A stretch of 64,000 bases of DNA from SIG603 sp964370775 (GTDB lineage Bacteria > Bacillota > Clostridia > Oscillospirales > Acutalibacteraceae). Positions within the stretch are counted from its first letter, which is position 1. Each line of letters begins with the position of its first letter. A program made the position numbers and the translations under genes. The stretch lies in NCBI GenBank assembly GCA_964370775.1, contig CAYJKT010000006.1, positions 37,588 to 101,587 on the forward strand. Direction: 5' to 3'. This document shows, in pieces, positions 1 through 8,554 of the stretch. The notes below the pieces were generated by a model. That model was given only the letters and a program-made list of their open reading frames with translations, ran no database searches and had not been told where the DNA came from.

Positions 1-854
1 GTTTCTTCAATTCTGCTAGGATGTATTCTTCCGTCAGAAATCAATTTTTCTAGTGTTAGTCTTGCAATTTCACGTCTCACAGGTTCAAAGCTTGAAATAG
101 TGATAGCCTCAGGAGTGTCATCAATAATTAAGTCAACACCTGTTAGTGTTTCAATTGCACGAATGTTTCTTCCCTCACGACCAATTATACGGCCTTTCAT
201 CTCGTCGTTTGGCAGTGGTACAACACTGATAACCGCCTCTGATGCGTGGTCTGCCGCGCAACGTTGAATTGCAATAGAGATAACTTCTCTAGCCATTCTG
301 TCGCTTTCGTCTTTTAAAATTGTTTCATATTCCATAATTTTAGCAGATTTCTCGTGGTCAAGCTCTGCTTCTAAACTATCTAACAAATATGCTTTTGCTT
401 GTTCTGTTGTAAACGAGGAAATTTTCTCTAATACTTCAAGTTGGTCTTGTTTAACCTTCTCGCTCTCTTTAATTATCTCGTCTGCTTTTTTTCTTTTGCT
501 GTCTAATTGTTGTTCTTTGGATTCAAGCTGATCTTGTTTTTTGTCAAGATTTTCTTCTTTTTGTTGAACTCTTCTTTCTTGTCTCTGAATTTCTTTTCGT
601 CTGTCATTTAATTCTTTTTCAGTTTCAGAACGGAATTTAAGAACTTCGTCCTTACCTTCAAGTACAGTTTCTTTTTTCTTAGCTTCGGCTAAAACCTTAG
701 CTTCAGATTTAATACGCTCTGCCTCTGCTTCTGCTGAACCAACAGTAGCCTCTGCAATTTTTTTCCTGTAATTTACTCCGACAAAGAAAGCAGCTGAACC
801 GATAACAACAGCAGTTACAATAGCAACTATTACTGTAATTATTTCCGGTGCCAT
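1..854 (-). CDS. rny: Ribonuclease Y, N-terminal part (cut by window edge)
   Basis: Membrane-anchored endoribonuclease that starts bulk mRNA decay in Firmicutes. The reverse strand begins with ATG at 854, preceded by GGAGGAGCTAA. The protein opens with one transmembrane helix (residues about 4-24, ending FFVGVNYRKK), then a long charged coiled coil (about 30-170, rich in E, K, Q and R) and a KH domain containing GRIIGREGRNIRAIE. The catalytic HD domain lies outside the window. This order (TM, coiled coil, KH, HD) is diagnostic of RNase Y. The reading frame is open to base 1, so only the 3' part is missing. The 233 bases upstream hold no other gene. Confidence 0.96.
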   Translation of the reverse strand, partial: MAPEIITVIVAIVTAVVIGSAAFFVGVNYRKKIAEATVGSAEAEAERIKSEAKVLAEAKKKETVLEGKDEVLKFRSETEKELNDRRKEIQRQERRVQQKEENLDKKQDQLESKEQQLDSKRKKADEIIKESEKVKQDQLEVLEKISSFTTEQAKAYLLDSLEAELDHEKSAKIMEYETILKDESDRMAREVISIAIQRCAADHASEAVISVVPLPNDEMKGRIIGREGRNIRAIETLTGVDLIIDDTPEAITISSFEPVRREIARLTLEKLISDGRIHPSRIEE

Positions 855-1087
855 TTAGCTCCTCCTTATTATTGTGGATTTAGTTTAATTGTAAATGGGT
901 GCGTTATGCCCTATATATCAAAAGTGCTACCTTCTAATAATAAATACAATATATATATTTTATAACTTACCTATTGGTTTGTCAAGTTTATTGTTGCTTT
1001 TTCTAATTAAAGTGTATTAATTATATGTGAACATCTGAAATAATATACAAATTTTTTTAGCTGTTGTGTTGCAATATGCACTTTGCT

Positions 1088-1786
1088 TTAATTTTCTGTG
1101 TCTAATGTAAGTTCAATTCCACCTAAAATCGCCTCTGCTATTTTTGCTATATATTTATCGTCTGTTAGCTGTGCAGCTTCGTCAGGGTTCGACAAAAATC
1201 CACATTCTATAATCACTATCGGAATATTACTGTTTTCTAATATATATTTATCTGCAATTTCTTTTTCTATTCTTGTGTTGTTTGGGTCTAAAATTTCTAT
1301 AAGTGAGCTTTGTATATTCTTTGCATAGTCTGCATTATTTTCTCCGTAATAAAAGGTCTGTGCTCCCCTGTATTTACTTTCTTCAAAAGAATTTTGATGA
1401 ATACTAATTGCTAAATCAGCCTGTGAATTATTGATAAGCTCTACCCTAGCTTGCATGTCAGAACGCTTTCTTTCAGCGACTGAACCCAAACTGCTGTCGG
1501 CTAAGTCGCTATCGCTGTTTCGTGTCATTATCACATTATAGTTTTTTGACAAAAGTAGCTGTTCCAAAGCTAAAGCAACATCAAGATTAACATCTTTTTC
1601 TAAAGTGCCACTCGCAGTGGATGTTCCACCGTCTTCGCCTCCGTGCCCTGCATCAATAACTATTGTATATTTGGGTGTATTTTCTAAAATACTTAACACA
1701 TTTACACTTGAAAAACTGGTTATAAAATTATATACTATAAGTAAAGATATTATTGATACGGATATAATAAAAAAATTTCTTTTCAC
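1088..1786 (-). CDS. cwlD: N-acetylmuramoyl-L-alanine amidase, CwlD-like
   Basis: Zinc amidase (Amidase_3 family) that cleaves the amide between muramic acid and the stem peptide. Seen: an N-terminal transmembrane or signal segment (NFFIISVSIISLLIVYNFI), then DAGHGGEDGG with the first zinc His, the zinc Glu in EKDVNLDVA, SIHQNSF with another His, and ECGFLSNPDEA with the catalytic Glu. At 232 residues, a single domain with no cell-wall binding repeats, it matches CwlD, which acts on spore cortex so that muramic lactam can form. I chose GTG at 1786 because GGAGG ends 6 bases upstream; the longer frame from 1801 would start over that ribosome site. CwlD role is by similarity; a vegetative amidase is possible. 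Confidence 0.85.
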   Translation of the reverse strand: MKRNFFIISVSIISLLIVYNFITSFSSVNVLSILENTPKYTIVIDAGHGGEDGGTSTASGTLEKDVNLDVALALEQLLLSKNYNVIMTRNSDSDLADSSLGSVAERKRSDMQARVELINNSQADLAISIHQNSFEESKYRGAQTFYYGENNADYAKNIQSSLIEILDPNNTRIEKEIADKYILENSNIPIVIIECGFLSNPDEAAQLTDDKYIAKIAEAILGGIELTLDTEN

Positions 1787-1869
1787 AGCATACCTCCACA
1801 CATTTTAAATCACGTTTTTTACAACATGATTTTATGAAAATATATGCTATGAAAAGAAATATAATACTA

Positions 1870-2223
1870 TTATTGATTTTCGGACAACCCGAAGCTTATA
1901 CCAATAGCCTCGTTCACTTTGTTCATGGAACTATCATCTAGCTTCCCCATTTTTTCTTTTAGTCTGTGTTTATCAATGGTTCTAATTTGCTCTAAAAGCA
2001 CAATAGAGTCCTTTTGCAGACCTGTTTGACCAGCGTTTAGCTCAATGTGCGTAGGTAAACTAGATTTTGTTTTTTGGCTAGTGATAGCAGCGGCTATAAC
2101 TGTGGGGCTATGTTTGTTTCCAATGTCGTTTTGAACAATCAATACAGGGCGAACCCCACCTTGTTCAGAGCCGATAACTGGGCTTAAATCGGCGTAGTAT
2201 ATGTCACCTCGTCTAATAATCAC
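1870..2223 (-). CDS. MazF/PemK-family endoribonuclease toxin (EndoA-like), no antitoxin beside it
   Basis: Sequence-specific mRNA interferase of the MazF/EndoA family. The motifs RRGDIYYADLSPVIGSEQGG, RPVLIVQND and LLEQIRTIDKHRL closely follow B. subtilis EndoA, including the catalytic Arg of RRGD and the Thr/Ser-rich strand. With GTG at 2223 the product is 117 residues, as EndoA (116); ACGGAG lies 10 bases upstream. A longer frame from 2277 adds residues with no family counterpart. In Bacillus the antitoxin gene directly precedes it; here the upstream 225 bases to the divergent gene are AT-rich with no reading frame, so an antitoxin would have to be encoded elsewhere. The cwlD-like gene follows on the same strand. 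Confidence 0.92.
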   Translation of the reverse strand: MIIRRGDIYYADLSPVIGSEQGGVRPVLIVQNDIGNKHSPTVIAAAITSQKTKSSLPTHIELNAGQTGLQKDSIVLLEQIRTIDKHRLKEKMGKLDDSSMNKVNEAIGISFGLSENQ

Positions 2224-2386
2224 TGTTTTCACACTCCGTAAATTTCTTGTACTTTTATTTTTGCCTAACAGTTGCATATTTAAACTAATAAGCAGAAATT
2301 TTTATATTCTTATATTTCTATACTATATAAATTGAGTAAAAATGTTACAGAATATAATATATATTTAAGTATTTAAGGAAGAATTA

Positions 2387-2415
2387 TTGACTTTACTTCT
2401 ATTATTATGTAAAAT
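2387..2415 (+). promoter_or_regulatory. Sigma-A-type promoter for the DUF212 gene and prfC
   Basis: TTGACT at 2387-2392, 17-base spacer, TAAAAT at 2410-2415, in the divergent gap between mazF and the DUF212 gene, 34 bases before its start. The next gene, prfC, follows by 11 bases and is probably cotranscribed. Confidence 0.7.
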
Positions 2416-2448
2416 AGTAAAGATACGGCAAAAAAGAAAGGAAATGTT

Positions 2449-2922
2449 ATGAATGTAGGATTTTTAGTTTCTAACGCGCTTATTAATGTTGGCGTTTTAT
2501 CTTGGGTGAGTGCCCAACTTATTAAAACCATTTTATACTTTGTTAAATACAAGAAGTTCGATAAATCTCGTTTGTCAGGCTCAGGAGGTATGCCGAGTTC
2601 TCACTCTGCTGTTGTTAGCTCTGTTGTACTGACAGCTTATTTAGAATATGGTTTTGATTCTGGAATTTTTGCTATGGCTTTTATTCTAGCTTTAATTGTT
2701 ATGTATGATGCAACTGGAGTGCGTTGGGCAGCAGGTCTTCATGCAAAAGCTATCAACAATATTGTAAAGCACTTACAAGAGGATAAAGACCCTGACTTTG
2801 AAAAACTACAAAAACTTATACCTAAACTAAACGAAAGCATAGGCCACAGACAAATTGAGGTCTTTTGTGGAATGATTTTGGGTATAGTTATTTCGATTTT
2901 AAACCACATTATATTTAGATAA
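2449..2922 (+). CDS. Divergent PAP2-family membrane protein (DUF212, YuiD-like)
   Basis: Small integral membrane protein of 157 residues, the family's usual length (YuiD about 158). Seen: SGSGGMPSSHSA, which carries the phosphatase-like PSSH motif, VMYDATGVRWAAGLHAKAIN, and the C-terminal GHRQIEVFCGMILGI. Several hydrophobic helices are evident. The family is called divergent PAP2 because it resembles lipid phosphatases; its substrate is not established. GAAAGGAAATGTT before the ATG is a good ribosome site. It is followed after 11 bases by prfC, a pairing I see no functional reason for. Confidence 0.93.
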   Translation: MNVGFLVSNALINVGVLSWVSAQLIKTILYFVKYKKFDKSRLSGSGGMPSSHSAVVSSVVLTAYLEYGFDSGIFAMAFILALIVMYDATGVRWAAGLHAKAINNIVKHLQEDKDPDFEKLQKLIPKLNESIGHRQIEVFCGMILGIVISILNHIIFR

Positions 2923-2933
2923 GAGGAATTATT

Positions 2934-4511
2934 TTGGCTAATAATAATCAAATAGAAAAAAGACGTACTTTTGCAATTATCTCTCACCCCGATGCTGGTA
3001 AAACCACGCTGACAGAAAAGTTTTTGTTATACGGTGGTGCAATATCTTTGGCTGGTGCAGTTAAGGGCAAAAAAAATTCAAGACATGCAGTGTCTGACTG
3101 GATGGAGATTGAAAAACAAAGAGGTATCTCTGTTACTTCTTCTGTAATGCAGTTTCAATACGACGGATTTTGCATTAATATACTAGACACCCCTGGACAT
3201 CAGGACTTCTCTGAGGATACTTATAGAACGTTAATGGCTGCTGACTCTGCTGTTATGGTTATAGATGCTTCTAAAGGTGTTGAGGCACAAACTAGAAAAC
3301 TTTTCAAGGTTTGTTTGCTAAGAGACATACCAATTTTTACATTCGTAAACAAAATGGATAGAGACGCTCAAAGCCCTTACGACCTATTAGACGAGATAGA
3401 AAAAGAGCTTGGAATTGGCACTTATGCTATGAACTGGCCTATCGGTTCTGGTGTTGATTTTAAAGGTGTGTATGACAGAGAGAAATCAGAGATTATCACT
3501 TTTGAAGCAAGTGGAGGTTCTAAAGAAGTTGAAGCTAGTAAGGTTGATTTAAGTGATGAAAGCTTAAAAAATACACTAGGTGAAAATTTATATAACACAT
3601 TAAGGGACGATGTTGAACTGCTTGACGGTGCTGGTGATGAGCTAGACATGGAAAAAGTTCGCCACGGAAAACTAAGCCCTGTTTTCTTTGGTTCTGCGTT
3701 AACAAACTTTGGTGTAGAGCCATTCCTAGAGCATTTCTTAACCATGACAACTGCGCCACTTCCACGTAACACAGCAGACGGAGTTGTTGACCCGTTTGGT
3801 GAGGATTTCTCAGCGTTCGTTTTTAAAATTCAAGCGAACATGAACAAAGCGCATAGAGATAGAATTGCGTTTATCAGAATTTGTAGTGGTAAGTTTGAAA
3901 AAGGCATGGAAGTTAACCATGTTCAAGCTGGTAGAAAGATTAAACTTTCTCAACCTCAACAAATGATGGCACAAAGCCGTGAGATTATTGACGAAGCGTA
4001 TGCAGGCGACATTATCGGCGTTTTTGACCCAGGTATTTTCTCTATTGGAGATACTTTGTGCTCTGGCAAAAAAGTTACTTTTGAGGGCATACCTACCTTT
4101 GCTCCTGAGTTTTTCTGCCGTGTTACCCAAAAAGACACAATGAAGAGAAAACAGTTTGTTAAAGGTACAACACAGATAGCACAAGAGGGTGCTATTCAGA
4201 TATTCAGAGAGATTGATTCTGGTATGGAAGAAGTTATAGTAGGTGTTGTAGGTACTCTACAATTTGACGTGTTTAAATATCGTATGGAGAATGAGTACAA
4301 TGTTGAAATGCGTATGGAAAACCTAAGCTATAGCCATATTAGATGGATAGATAACGAAGATGTAGACTTGAAAAAATTAAGCTTGAGTTCTGACACCAAA
4401 AAGGTTCAAGACGTTAGAGGAAGATATTTATTATTATTCTCTAACCAATGGAGCATTAACTGGGCGTTAGAGCATAATGAAGGCTTGATGTTGTCTGAGT
4501 TTTCTAGATAA
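2934..4511 (+). CDS. prfC: Peptide chain release factor 3
   Basis: Translational GTPase that removes RF1/RF2 from the ribosome after peptide release. Of 525 residues, the usual RF3 length. The G domain shows SHPDAGKTTLTEKF (P loop, about 17-30), the switch I region SDWMEIEKQRGISVTSSV, DTPGHQDFSEDTYRTL and NKMDRD. The middle domain (about 290-380) and the C-terminal part with TLQFDVFKYRMENEY are typical of RF3 and separate it from EF-G and TetM-like proteins. Translation starts at TTG 2934, with AGAGGA placed 7-8 bases upstream; no ATG fits the family N terminus (MANNNQIEKRRTFAIISHPD), so TTG is the supported start. Confidence 0.97.
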   Translation: MANNNQIEKRRTFAIISHPDAGKTTLTEKFLLYGGAISLAGAVKGKKNSRHAVSDWMEIEKQRGISVTSSVMQFQYDGFCINILDTPGHQDFSEDTYRTLMAADSAVMVIDASKGVEAQTRKLFKVCLLRDIPIFTFVNKMDRDAQSPYDLLDEIEKELGIGTYAMNWPIGSGVDFKGVYDREKSEIITFEASGGSKEVEASKVDLSDESLKNTLGENLYNTLRDDVELLDGAGDELDMEKVRHGKLSPVFFGSALTNFGVEPFLEHFLTMTTAPLPRNTADGVVDPFGEDFSAFVFKIQANMNKAHRDRIAFIRICSGKFEKGMEVNHVQAGRKIKLSQPQQMMAQSREIIDEAYAGDIIGVFDPGIFSIGDTLCSGKKVTFEGIPTFAPEFFCRVTQKDTMKRKQFVKGTTQIAQEGAIQIFREIDSGMEEVIVGVVGTLQFDVFKYRMENEYNVEMRMENLSYSHIRWIDNEDVDLKKLSLSSDTKKVQDVRGRYLLLFSNQWSINWALEHNEGLMLSEFSR

Positions 4512-4520
4512 TAGTAAATT

Positions 4521-4677
4521 GGCTGTCGCATTAACGTATTTTCTATTAAAACGAACAAATCAGTGTAGGGACTGGCTTCCATGCCTGTCCGAAAATTATC
4601 AATTTTTTACCTGTTCTAGGGGAGGGCGTGGAAGCCCTCCCCTACTTTTTGTTCATTTTCACCTTAATGCGACAGCC
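4521..4677. repeat. 157-bp MITE-like element with 14-bp inverted ends; also terminates prfC
   Basis: The ends are a perfect 14-bp inverted repeat, GGCTGTCGCATTAA at 4521-4534 and TTAATGCGACAGCC at 4664-4677, followed by a run of T on the plus strand. Inside are two GTAGGG palindromes: 4565-4590 (GGAC-TGGC paired with GCC-TGTCC) and 4618-4645 (GGGGAGGGC paired with GCCCTCCCC, then CTACTTTTTG). There is no coding frame. The structure resembles a short non-autonomous transposable element; because it lies between prfC and a convergent gene it can also serve as terminator. Related sequence (GGTTGTCGCATTAA) is at 21621. Confidence 0.65.
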
Positions 4678-4684
4678 TTTTTTT

Positions 4685-5545
4685 CTATTTATTCATAAAA
4701 ACACTTTGATTTTTAGCAGGACTTGTTCTGCCTTCTAAATCAGGGAAATATCGACCTAACGCTGCATACGCTATCTCAATATCTTCTCTTGCTTCAAGGT
4801 CGGTATATGCGCCAACTGTAACCATGTCGCACTCTCTAATTGTGTTATACACAAAGTTTAAACCAACATAAGGTGTGCATCTGCCAGCTGCAAAAGGTTT
4901 GATAGTCATAACAGGTTTTTTTGCATTGTTTATAACCTTAGATATATATTCTATCTCAACTTGCATTAAAAATCCCATGCAGTTATATATTTGTATATAT
5001 GTTTGAACATCGTATTCATTTTGGTCAGAATAAACTATAAGCTCTGGCATGTGAGCTGAAAGCCCAGGTATCATACCAGCGTCTCTAATCATCTTGGTGT
5101 AATCGTCTATTCTATGCAAAACCTGTTTATTTTTATCAACCAATTGCTCTGCACTTGCATGATGAATTAAACAGAACTTAGCGCCGTTGTTTTTGCTTCT
5201 CTCTATAGTTCTTTTTGCGTCTTCTCTAGCTTCTTTTGTGTCGTCTACATTCACAAGAGGTGTGTCAATTATAATAATCTCTTTGCCAAATTTTTGCTCT
5301 GCATTTTTAACAGCATTAAGCATTATTGGGTTTTGGTCAAAAAGTCCCATAATTGCATTAATATCGTGCTTCAAATACTCCTCAAAAACTGGCATAAAAG
5401 CCTCTGTATTATTGTATTTGTTTTTAATCATTGTGTCTGCTGCGTTACCTGTGTGGCTGTACCCACAAAACCAGTTGCTACCAATTAACATTCTAGGTAA
5501 AGAAACGTTCTCTACCATAGTTCTAGGGAATTTTTTCTCTGACAT
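4685..5545 (-). CDS. Uncharacterised protein, TIM-barrel-like (aldo/keto reductase resemblance)
   Basis: I do not recognise this protein with certainty. It has 286 residues from ATG 5545 (GGAACGGAG upstream), no signal peptide and no clear membrane helix. Alternating short hydrophobic strands and helices suggest an eight-stranded barrel: INAIMGLFD, EIIIIDTPLV, KFCLIHHA, MIPGLSAHMPELIVYS, FLMQVEIEYI, KPVMTIKPFAAGR, CDMVTVGAYTDLEA. The late segments TIKPFAAGR and VTVGAYTDLEAREDIE recall the C-terminal cofactor region of aldo/keto reductases, but no catalytic Asp-Tyr-Lys-His set is obvious. Histidines in FCLIHHA and GLSAHMPE could bind metal. It stands alone, convergent with prfC and divergent from the chemotaxis gene. 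Confidence 0.7.
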   Translation of the reverse strand: MSEKKFPRTMVENVSLPRMLIGSNWFCGYSHTGNAADTMIKNKYNNTEAFMPVFEEYLKHDINAIMGLFDQNPIMLNAVKNAEQKFGKEIIIIDTPLVNVDDTKEAREDAKRTIERSKNNGAKFCLIHHASAEQLVDKNKQVLHRIDDYTKMIRDAGMIPGLSAHMPELIVYSDQNEYDVQTYIQIYNCMGFLMQVEIEYISKVINNAKKPVMTIKPFAAGRCTPYVGLNFVYNTIRECDMVTVGAYTDLEAREDIEIAYAALGRYFPDLEGRTSPAKNQSVFMNK

Positions 5546-5876
5546 AATATGTTCTCCGTTCCTTATTATAATAAACAAGTGCAAAACGCACTTTCAGCTA
5601 TTCACTCCACGTAGATGTGTGAATATATTTGAATTAATTGTAACAAACAAGGTTAGCAATATCAATAGGTAATACACATAAATATTATCAAAATATTTAT
5701 TTAATATTTTTCTAAAAAAAACTTATTATTAAATCAATATAAATATATTATAAACTTTATTATGTATATGTTGACTGAAAATACTTTATAATGTTGATTT
5801 TATTATTTAATGTGATATGATATAATCAAATCGTATATCGATAGATTTATTTTTGTTGGATAGGAGCTTGGTTAAA
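5546..5876. other. Intergenic region, 331 bp
   Basis: Very AT-rich divergent gap between the TIM-barrel-like gene and the chemotaxis receptor gene. It holds a small inverted repeat near 5598-5625 (TATTCAC paired with GTGAATA) and TATAAT-like boxes near 5780 and 5820, none with a convincing -35 box at standard spacing. I see no gene. Confidence 0.6.
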
Positions 5877-7580
5877 ATGAAAAAAACAATTAAGTTAGTC
5901 ACATTACAAAAAATAAGAAGCATAACTATGGTGTCGTTAATTGTAATAACGACGGTACTGTCGATTGTGGTGTTCAGTGTTGTAATGAAGAGCCAAACCG
6001 ATAGCCTAAATCGAGCAGATTTAATACTTAATTCAAACAGATTTATGGACGGTTCAGCCTATCTTACTTCTCAAGTTAGGTCTTATGCAGCTACTGGTAA
6101 TTCCATTCATTATGATAATTATTGGAACGAGGTCAACAACCTAAAAAATCGTGATATCGGCGTTCAAAACATGAAAGATATTGGTATTACAGAGGAAGAA
6201 GAAGCCTTGATAACCGATATGTCTAACTTGTCTAACCAGCTTATTCCGTTAGAGGAGCAAGCAATGGAAGCCGTTAAAAATGGCGACACAGAACTTGCGA
6301 TAGAACTTGTTTTTGGTGCTGATTACGAAGAGTCAATAGGCGAGATTTTAGCTTTGCAAACCAAGTTTAACGACATGGTAAACAGCAGAACCTTAGCGTT
6401 GGTCAGTAGCTCAAACAGCACTGCATTTGCTTTGCAAGTTATGTTATTTGTTATGCTGTTTTTAATTGGAATAACTCAATTTATAACAGAATCTATTATG
6501 AAACGTCGCATGGTTCTACCAATTGCTAAGTGCTCTACTGCGATATCAGAGATTTCTGCTGGTAATCTTTCACCTAGGTTTGATGTAGAGAGCAACGCCT
6601 CTGAAATAGGTGTTTTAGCTGAAGCTACCAAAAATATCATTAATTCTACTTCAAAAATTATTATAGAATTAAACAAAGGTATGACACTGGTTTCTAAGGG
6701 CGACTTTACATATAAAAACATTAATCAAGATATTTTTGTTGGCGATTATCAAACTTTAGCAGTTGCATATAAAAAAATAGTAAAAGATTTGCCTGATGTA
6801 TTAGCAAAGATAAATGTTTCTTCGTCAGAGGTTTATTCTGCAAGTGAACAACTGGCAACAGGCGCTATGGATCTAGCAGAGGCTTCTACCAGCCAAGCTG
6901 ATTCTGTCCACCAGCTTTTAGATACAATTGAAGCTGTCTCTAGCGAGATGACAGAGACCAATTTGAACTCACAAAAAGCTAAACTTGCTAACCAAAAAAC
7001 ACAGGCTGCTATACTAGAAAACAGCAAGCAAATTAGAGAAATGACAAAGGCTATGAGCGAGATTAACACTAAGTCTGGCGAGATAAGCAAAATCATTAAA
7101 GTAATTGACGACATAGCATTCCAAACAAACATACTTTCTCTTAATGCCTCAGTTGAAGCAGCTAGAGCAGGCAGTGCAGGCAAAGGTTTTGCCGTTGTTG
7201 CAGAAGAAGTTAGACATCTTGCGACTAAATCCGCAGAGTCTGCAAAGAACACTGCTATTTTAATAGATAAAACAATTAAAGTTGTTAATAACGGAAACAA
7301 AATTGTGCAAGAGACTTACAATTCTATAGAGACTATATCTAATGATGCAAATGAGTTGAGTATGCTTGTTGATAGCATTGCGATTTCAACCCAAAGACAA
7401 GCTGAGTCATCAAATACTCTTGTAAACAAAGCAAATGATATATCCCAAATTGTTCAAACTAACGCCGCCACAGCAGAGGAAAACACTGCACTAAGCGAGC
7501 AACTTGCAAAACAGTCACAACTTCTCAAAAAGCTTATTACTAAGTTTGAAATAGGCGATATTTCAGAGATAGCTGAATAA
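5877..7580 (+). CDS. Methyl-accepting chemotaxis protein
   Basis: Membrane chemoreceptor feeding a CheA/CheW array. From ATG 5877 (TAGGAGC upstream; TTG 5853 is too early) it has 567 residues. Order: transmembrane helix about 18-40, an all-helical external sensor of about 150 residues (four-helix-bundle type), second helix about 190-212 (ALQVMLFVMLFLIGI), HAMP domain, and a long cytoplasmic coiled coil. The signalling tip is DDIAFQTNILSLNASVEAARAG followed by FAVVAEEVRHLATKSAESAKNT, which is typical. There is no C-terminal CheR/CheB-binding pentapeptide. The ligand cannot be predicted. No other chemotaxis or flagellar gene is in the window. Confidence 0.93.
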   Translation: MKKTIKLVTLQKIRSITMVSLIVITTVLSIVVFSVVMKSQTDSLNRADLILNSNRFMDGSAYLTSQVRSYAATGNSIHYDNYWNEVNNLKNRDIGVQNMKDIGITEEEEALITDMSNLSNQLIPLEEQAMEAVKNGDTELAIELVFGADYEESIGEILALQTKFNDMVNSRTLALVSSSNSTAFALQVMLFVMLFLIGITQFITESIMKRRMVLPIAKCSTAISEISAGNLSPRFDVESNASEIGVLAEATKNIINSTSKIIIELNKGMTLVSKGDFTYKNINQDIFVGDYQTLAVAYKKIVKDLPDVLAKINVSSSEVYSASEQLATGAMDLAEASTSQADSVHQLLDTIEAVSSEMTETNLNSQKAKLANQKTQAAILENSKQIREMTKAMSEINTKSGEISKIIKVIDDIAFQTNILSLNASVEAARAGSAGKGFAVVAEEVRHLATKSAESAKNTAILIDKTIKVVNNGNKIVQETYNSIETISNDANELSMLVDSIAISTQRQAESSNTLVNKANDISQIVQTNAATAEENTALSEQLAKQSQLLKKLITKFEIGDISEIAE

Positions 7581-7600
7581 TCTCAAAGTAAAAATTTATT

Positions 7601-7660
7601 AATAAATAGTACGAGGTTGCAACTTGTTAAAAACAGTGTCGCAACCTCGTACTATTTATG
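7601..7660. terminator. Bidirectional terminator between the chemotaxis gene and the metal transporter
   Basis: AATAAATAGTACGAGGTTGC (7601-7620) pairs with GCAACCTCGTACTATTTATg (7641-7660) over 19 bp with a 20-base loop. A/T runs occur on both sides and it sits between two convergent genes, so it can end both transcripts. Confidence 0.85.
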
Positions 7661-8554
7661 TTATTTTGTATCATATAAACGGCGTTGATTTTTTCTTCTA
7701 ATAATGCTTGCAAGCAAACCTTTTTTTGGCGATAACACAAAGCATAGCAAAAACAACAGACCTATAACCACTGCTATGCTACCTGATATAGACACATCAA
7801 AAATATATGCAAGTCTATAGCCCAACAACCCACTACAAGAACCAATTAATGCGCTTGCAATTAACAAATTCAGCAGTTTATCGGTTAGTAATGAGGCTAT
7901 CGTAGGTGGGCCTATCATAAAAGCTATAACCAAAACTGAACCTACTGACTCAAATGCTCCCACTGCTGTTATAGATACTAGCGACATAATTCCATAATTG
8001 ATTATCACAGGAGAAAATCCCATAACTGTAGCAAGCAAAGGGTCAAAAGTCGCAAGTTTTAGTTCTTTATAGAATAAAAATAGACACGCAAGATTAATGA
8101 GCAACAAAAACAAACCTATATAAATAGCTCTTGCACCTATATCGTACCCAAAGATGATAAGCCTATCAAATGGTGCGAACGCAATTTCACCTAAGAGAAC
8201 GGAGTCTGTATCTAAATGAACAGAACCTGCATGACGAGTGATTAAGATAATTGCTATAGAAAAAAGCAGTGGAAAAATTAAACCTATAGACGAGTCCTCT
8301 GAAACTAGCTTAGTTTTAACCAGTGTTTCTGTTAACCAAACAGTTATTACGCCCATTGCAGACGCACCGATTATCAATATAGGCGAGCTTAAATCTTGTG
8401 TGATAAAAAAGGCTAAAACAATGCCTAATAATATTGTGTGAGTAATAGAGTCTGCCATCATAGACATTTTGCGTATAACCAAAAATGCACCGGGAATTAT
8501 ACAAGAGACCGACAATATTACAGCAATTAACTGGATCTCAAAACTAGCTGACAT
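7661..8554 (-). CDS. Metal ABC transporter permease (MntD/TroD type), second subunit
   Basis: Integral membrane permease of the ABC-3 family that imports manganese, iron or zinc. It has 297 residues with about eight or nine hydrophobic helices, and the family motif near SITHTILLGIVLAFF at the N terminus plus the permease-ATPase coupling region around SPVIINYGIMSLVSITAVGAFE. The C terminus is basic (IIRRKNQRR). Its start overlaps the stop of the first permease by 11 bases. The order binding protein, ATPase, permease, permease is that of sitABCD/troABCD systems, so the pore is probably a heterodimer of the two permeases. Confidence 0.92.
   Translation of the reverse strand: MSASFEIQLIAVILSVSCIIPGAFLVIRKMSMMADSITHTILLGIVLAFFITQDLSSPILIIGASAMGVITVWLTETLVKTKLVSEDSSIGLIFPLLFSIAIILITRHAGSVHLDTDSVLLGEIAFAPFDRLIIFGYDIGARAIYIGLFLLLINLACLFLFYKELKLATFDPLLATVMGFSPVIINYGIMSLVSITAVGAFESVGSVLVIAFMIGPPTIASLLTDKLLNLLIASALIGSCSGLLGYRLAYIFDVSISGSIAVVIGLLFLLCFVLSPKKGLLASIIRRKNQRRLYDTK

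Noticed and set aside
1788..1803. Upstream starts for the amidase (GTG 1801, ATG 1803)
   Set aside because: GTG 1801 would overlap the ribosome site; ATG 1803 is out of frame and stops after six codons.
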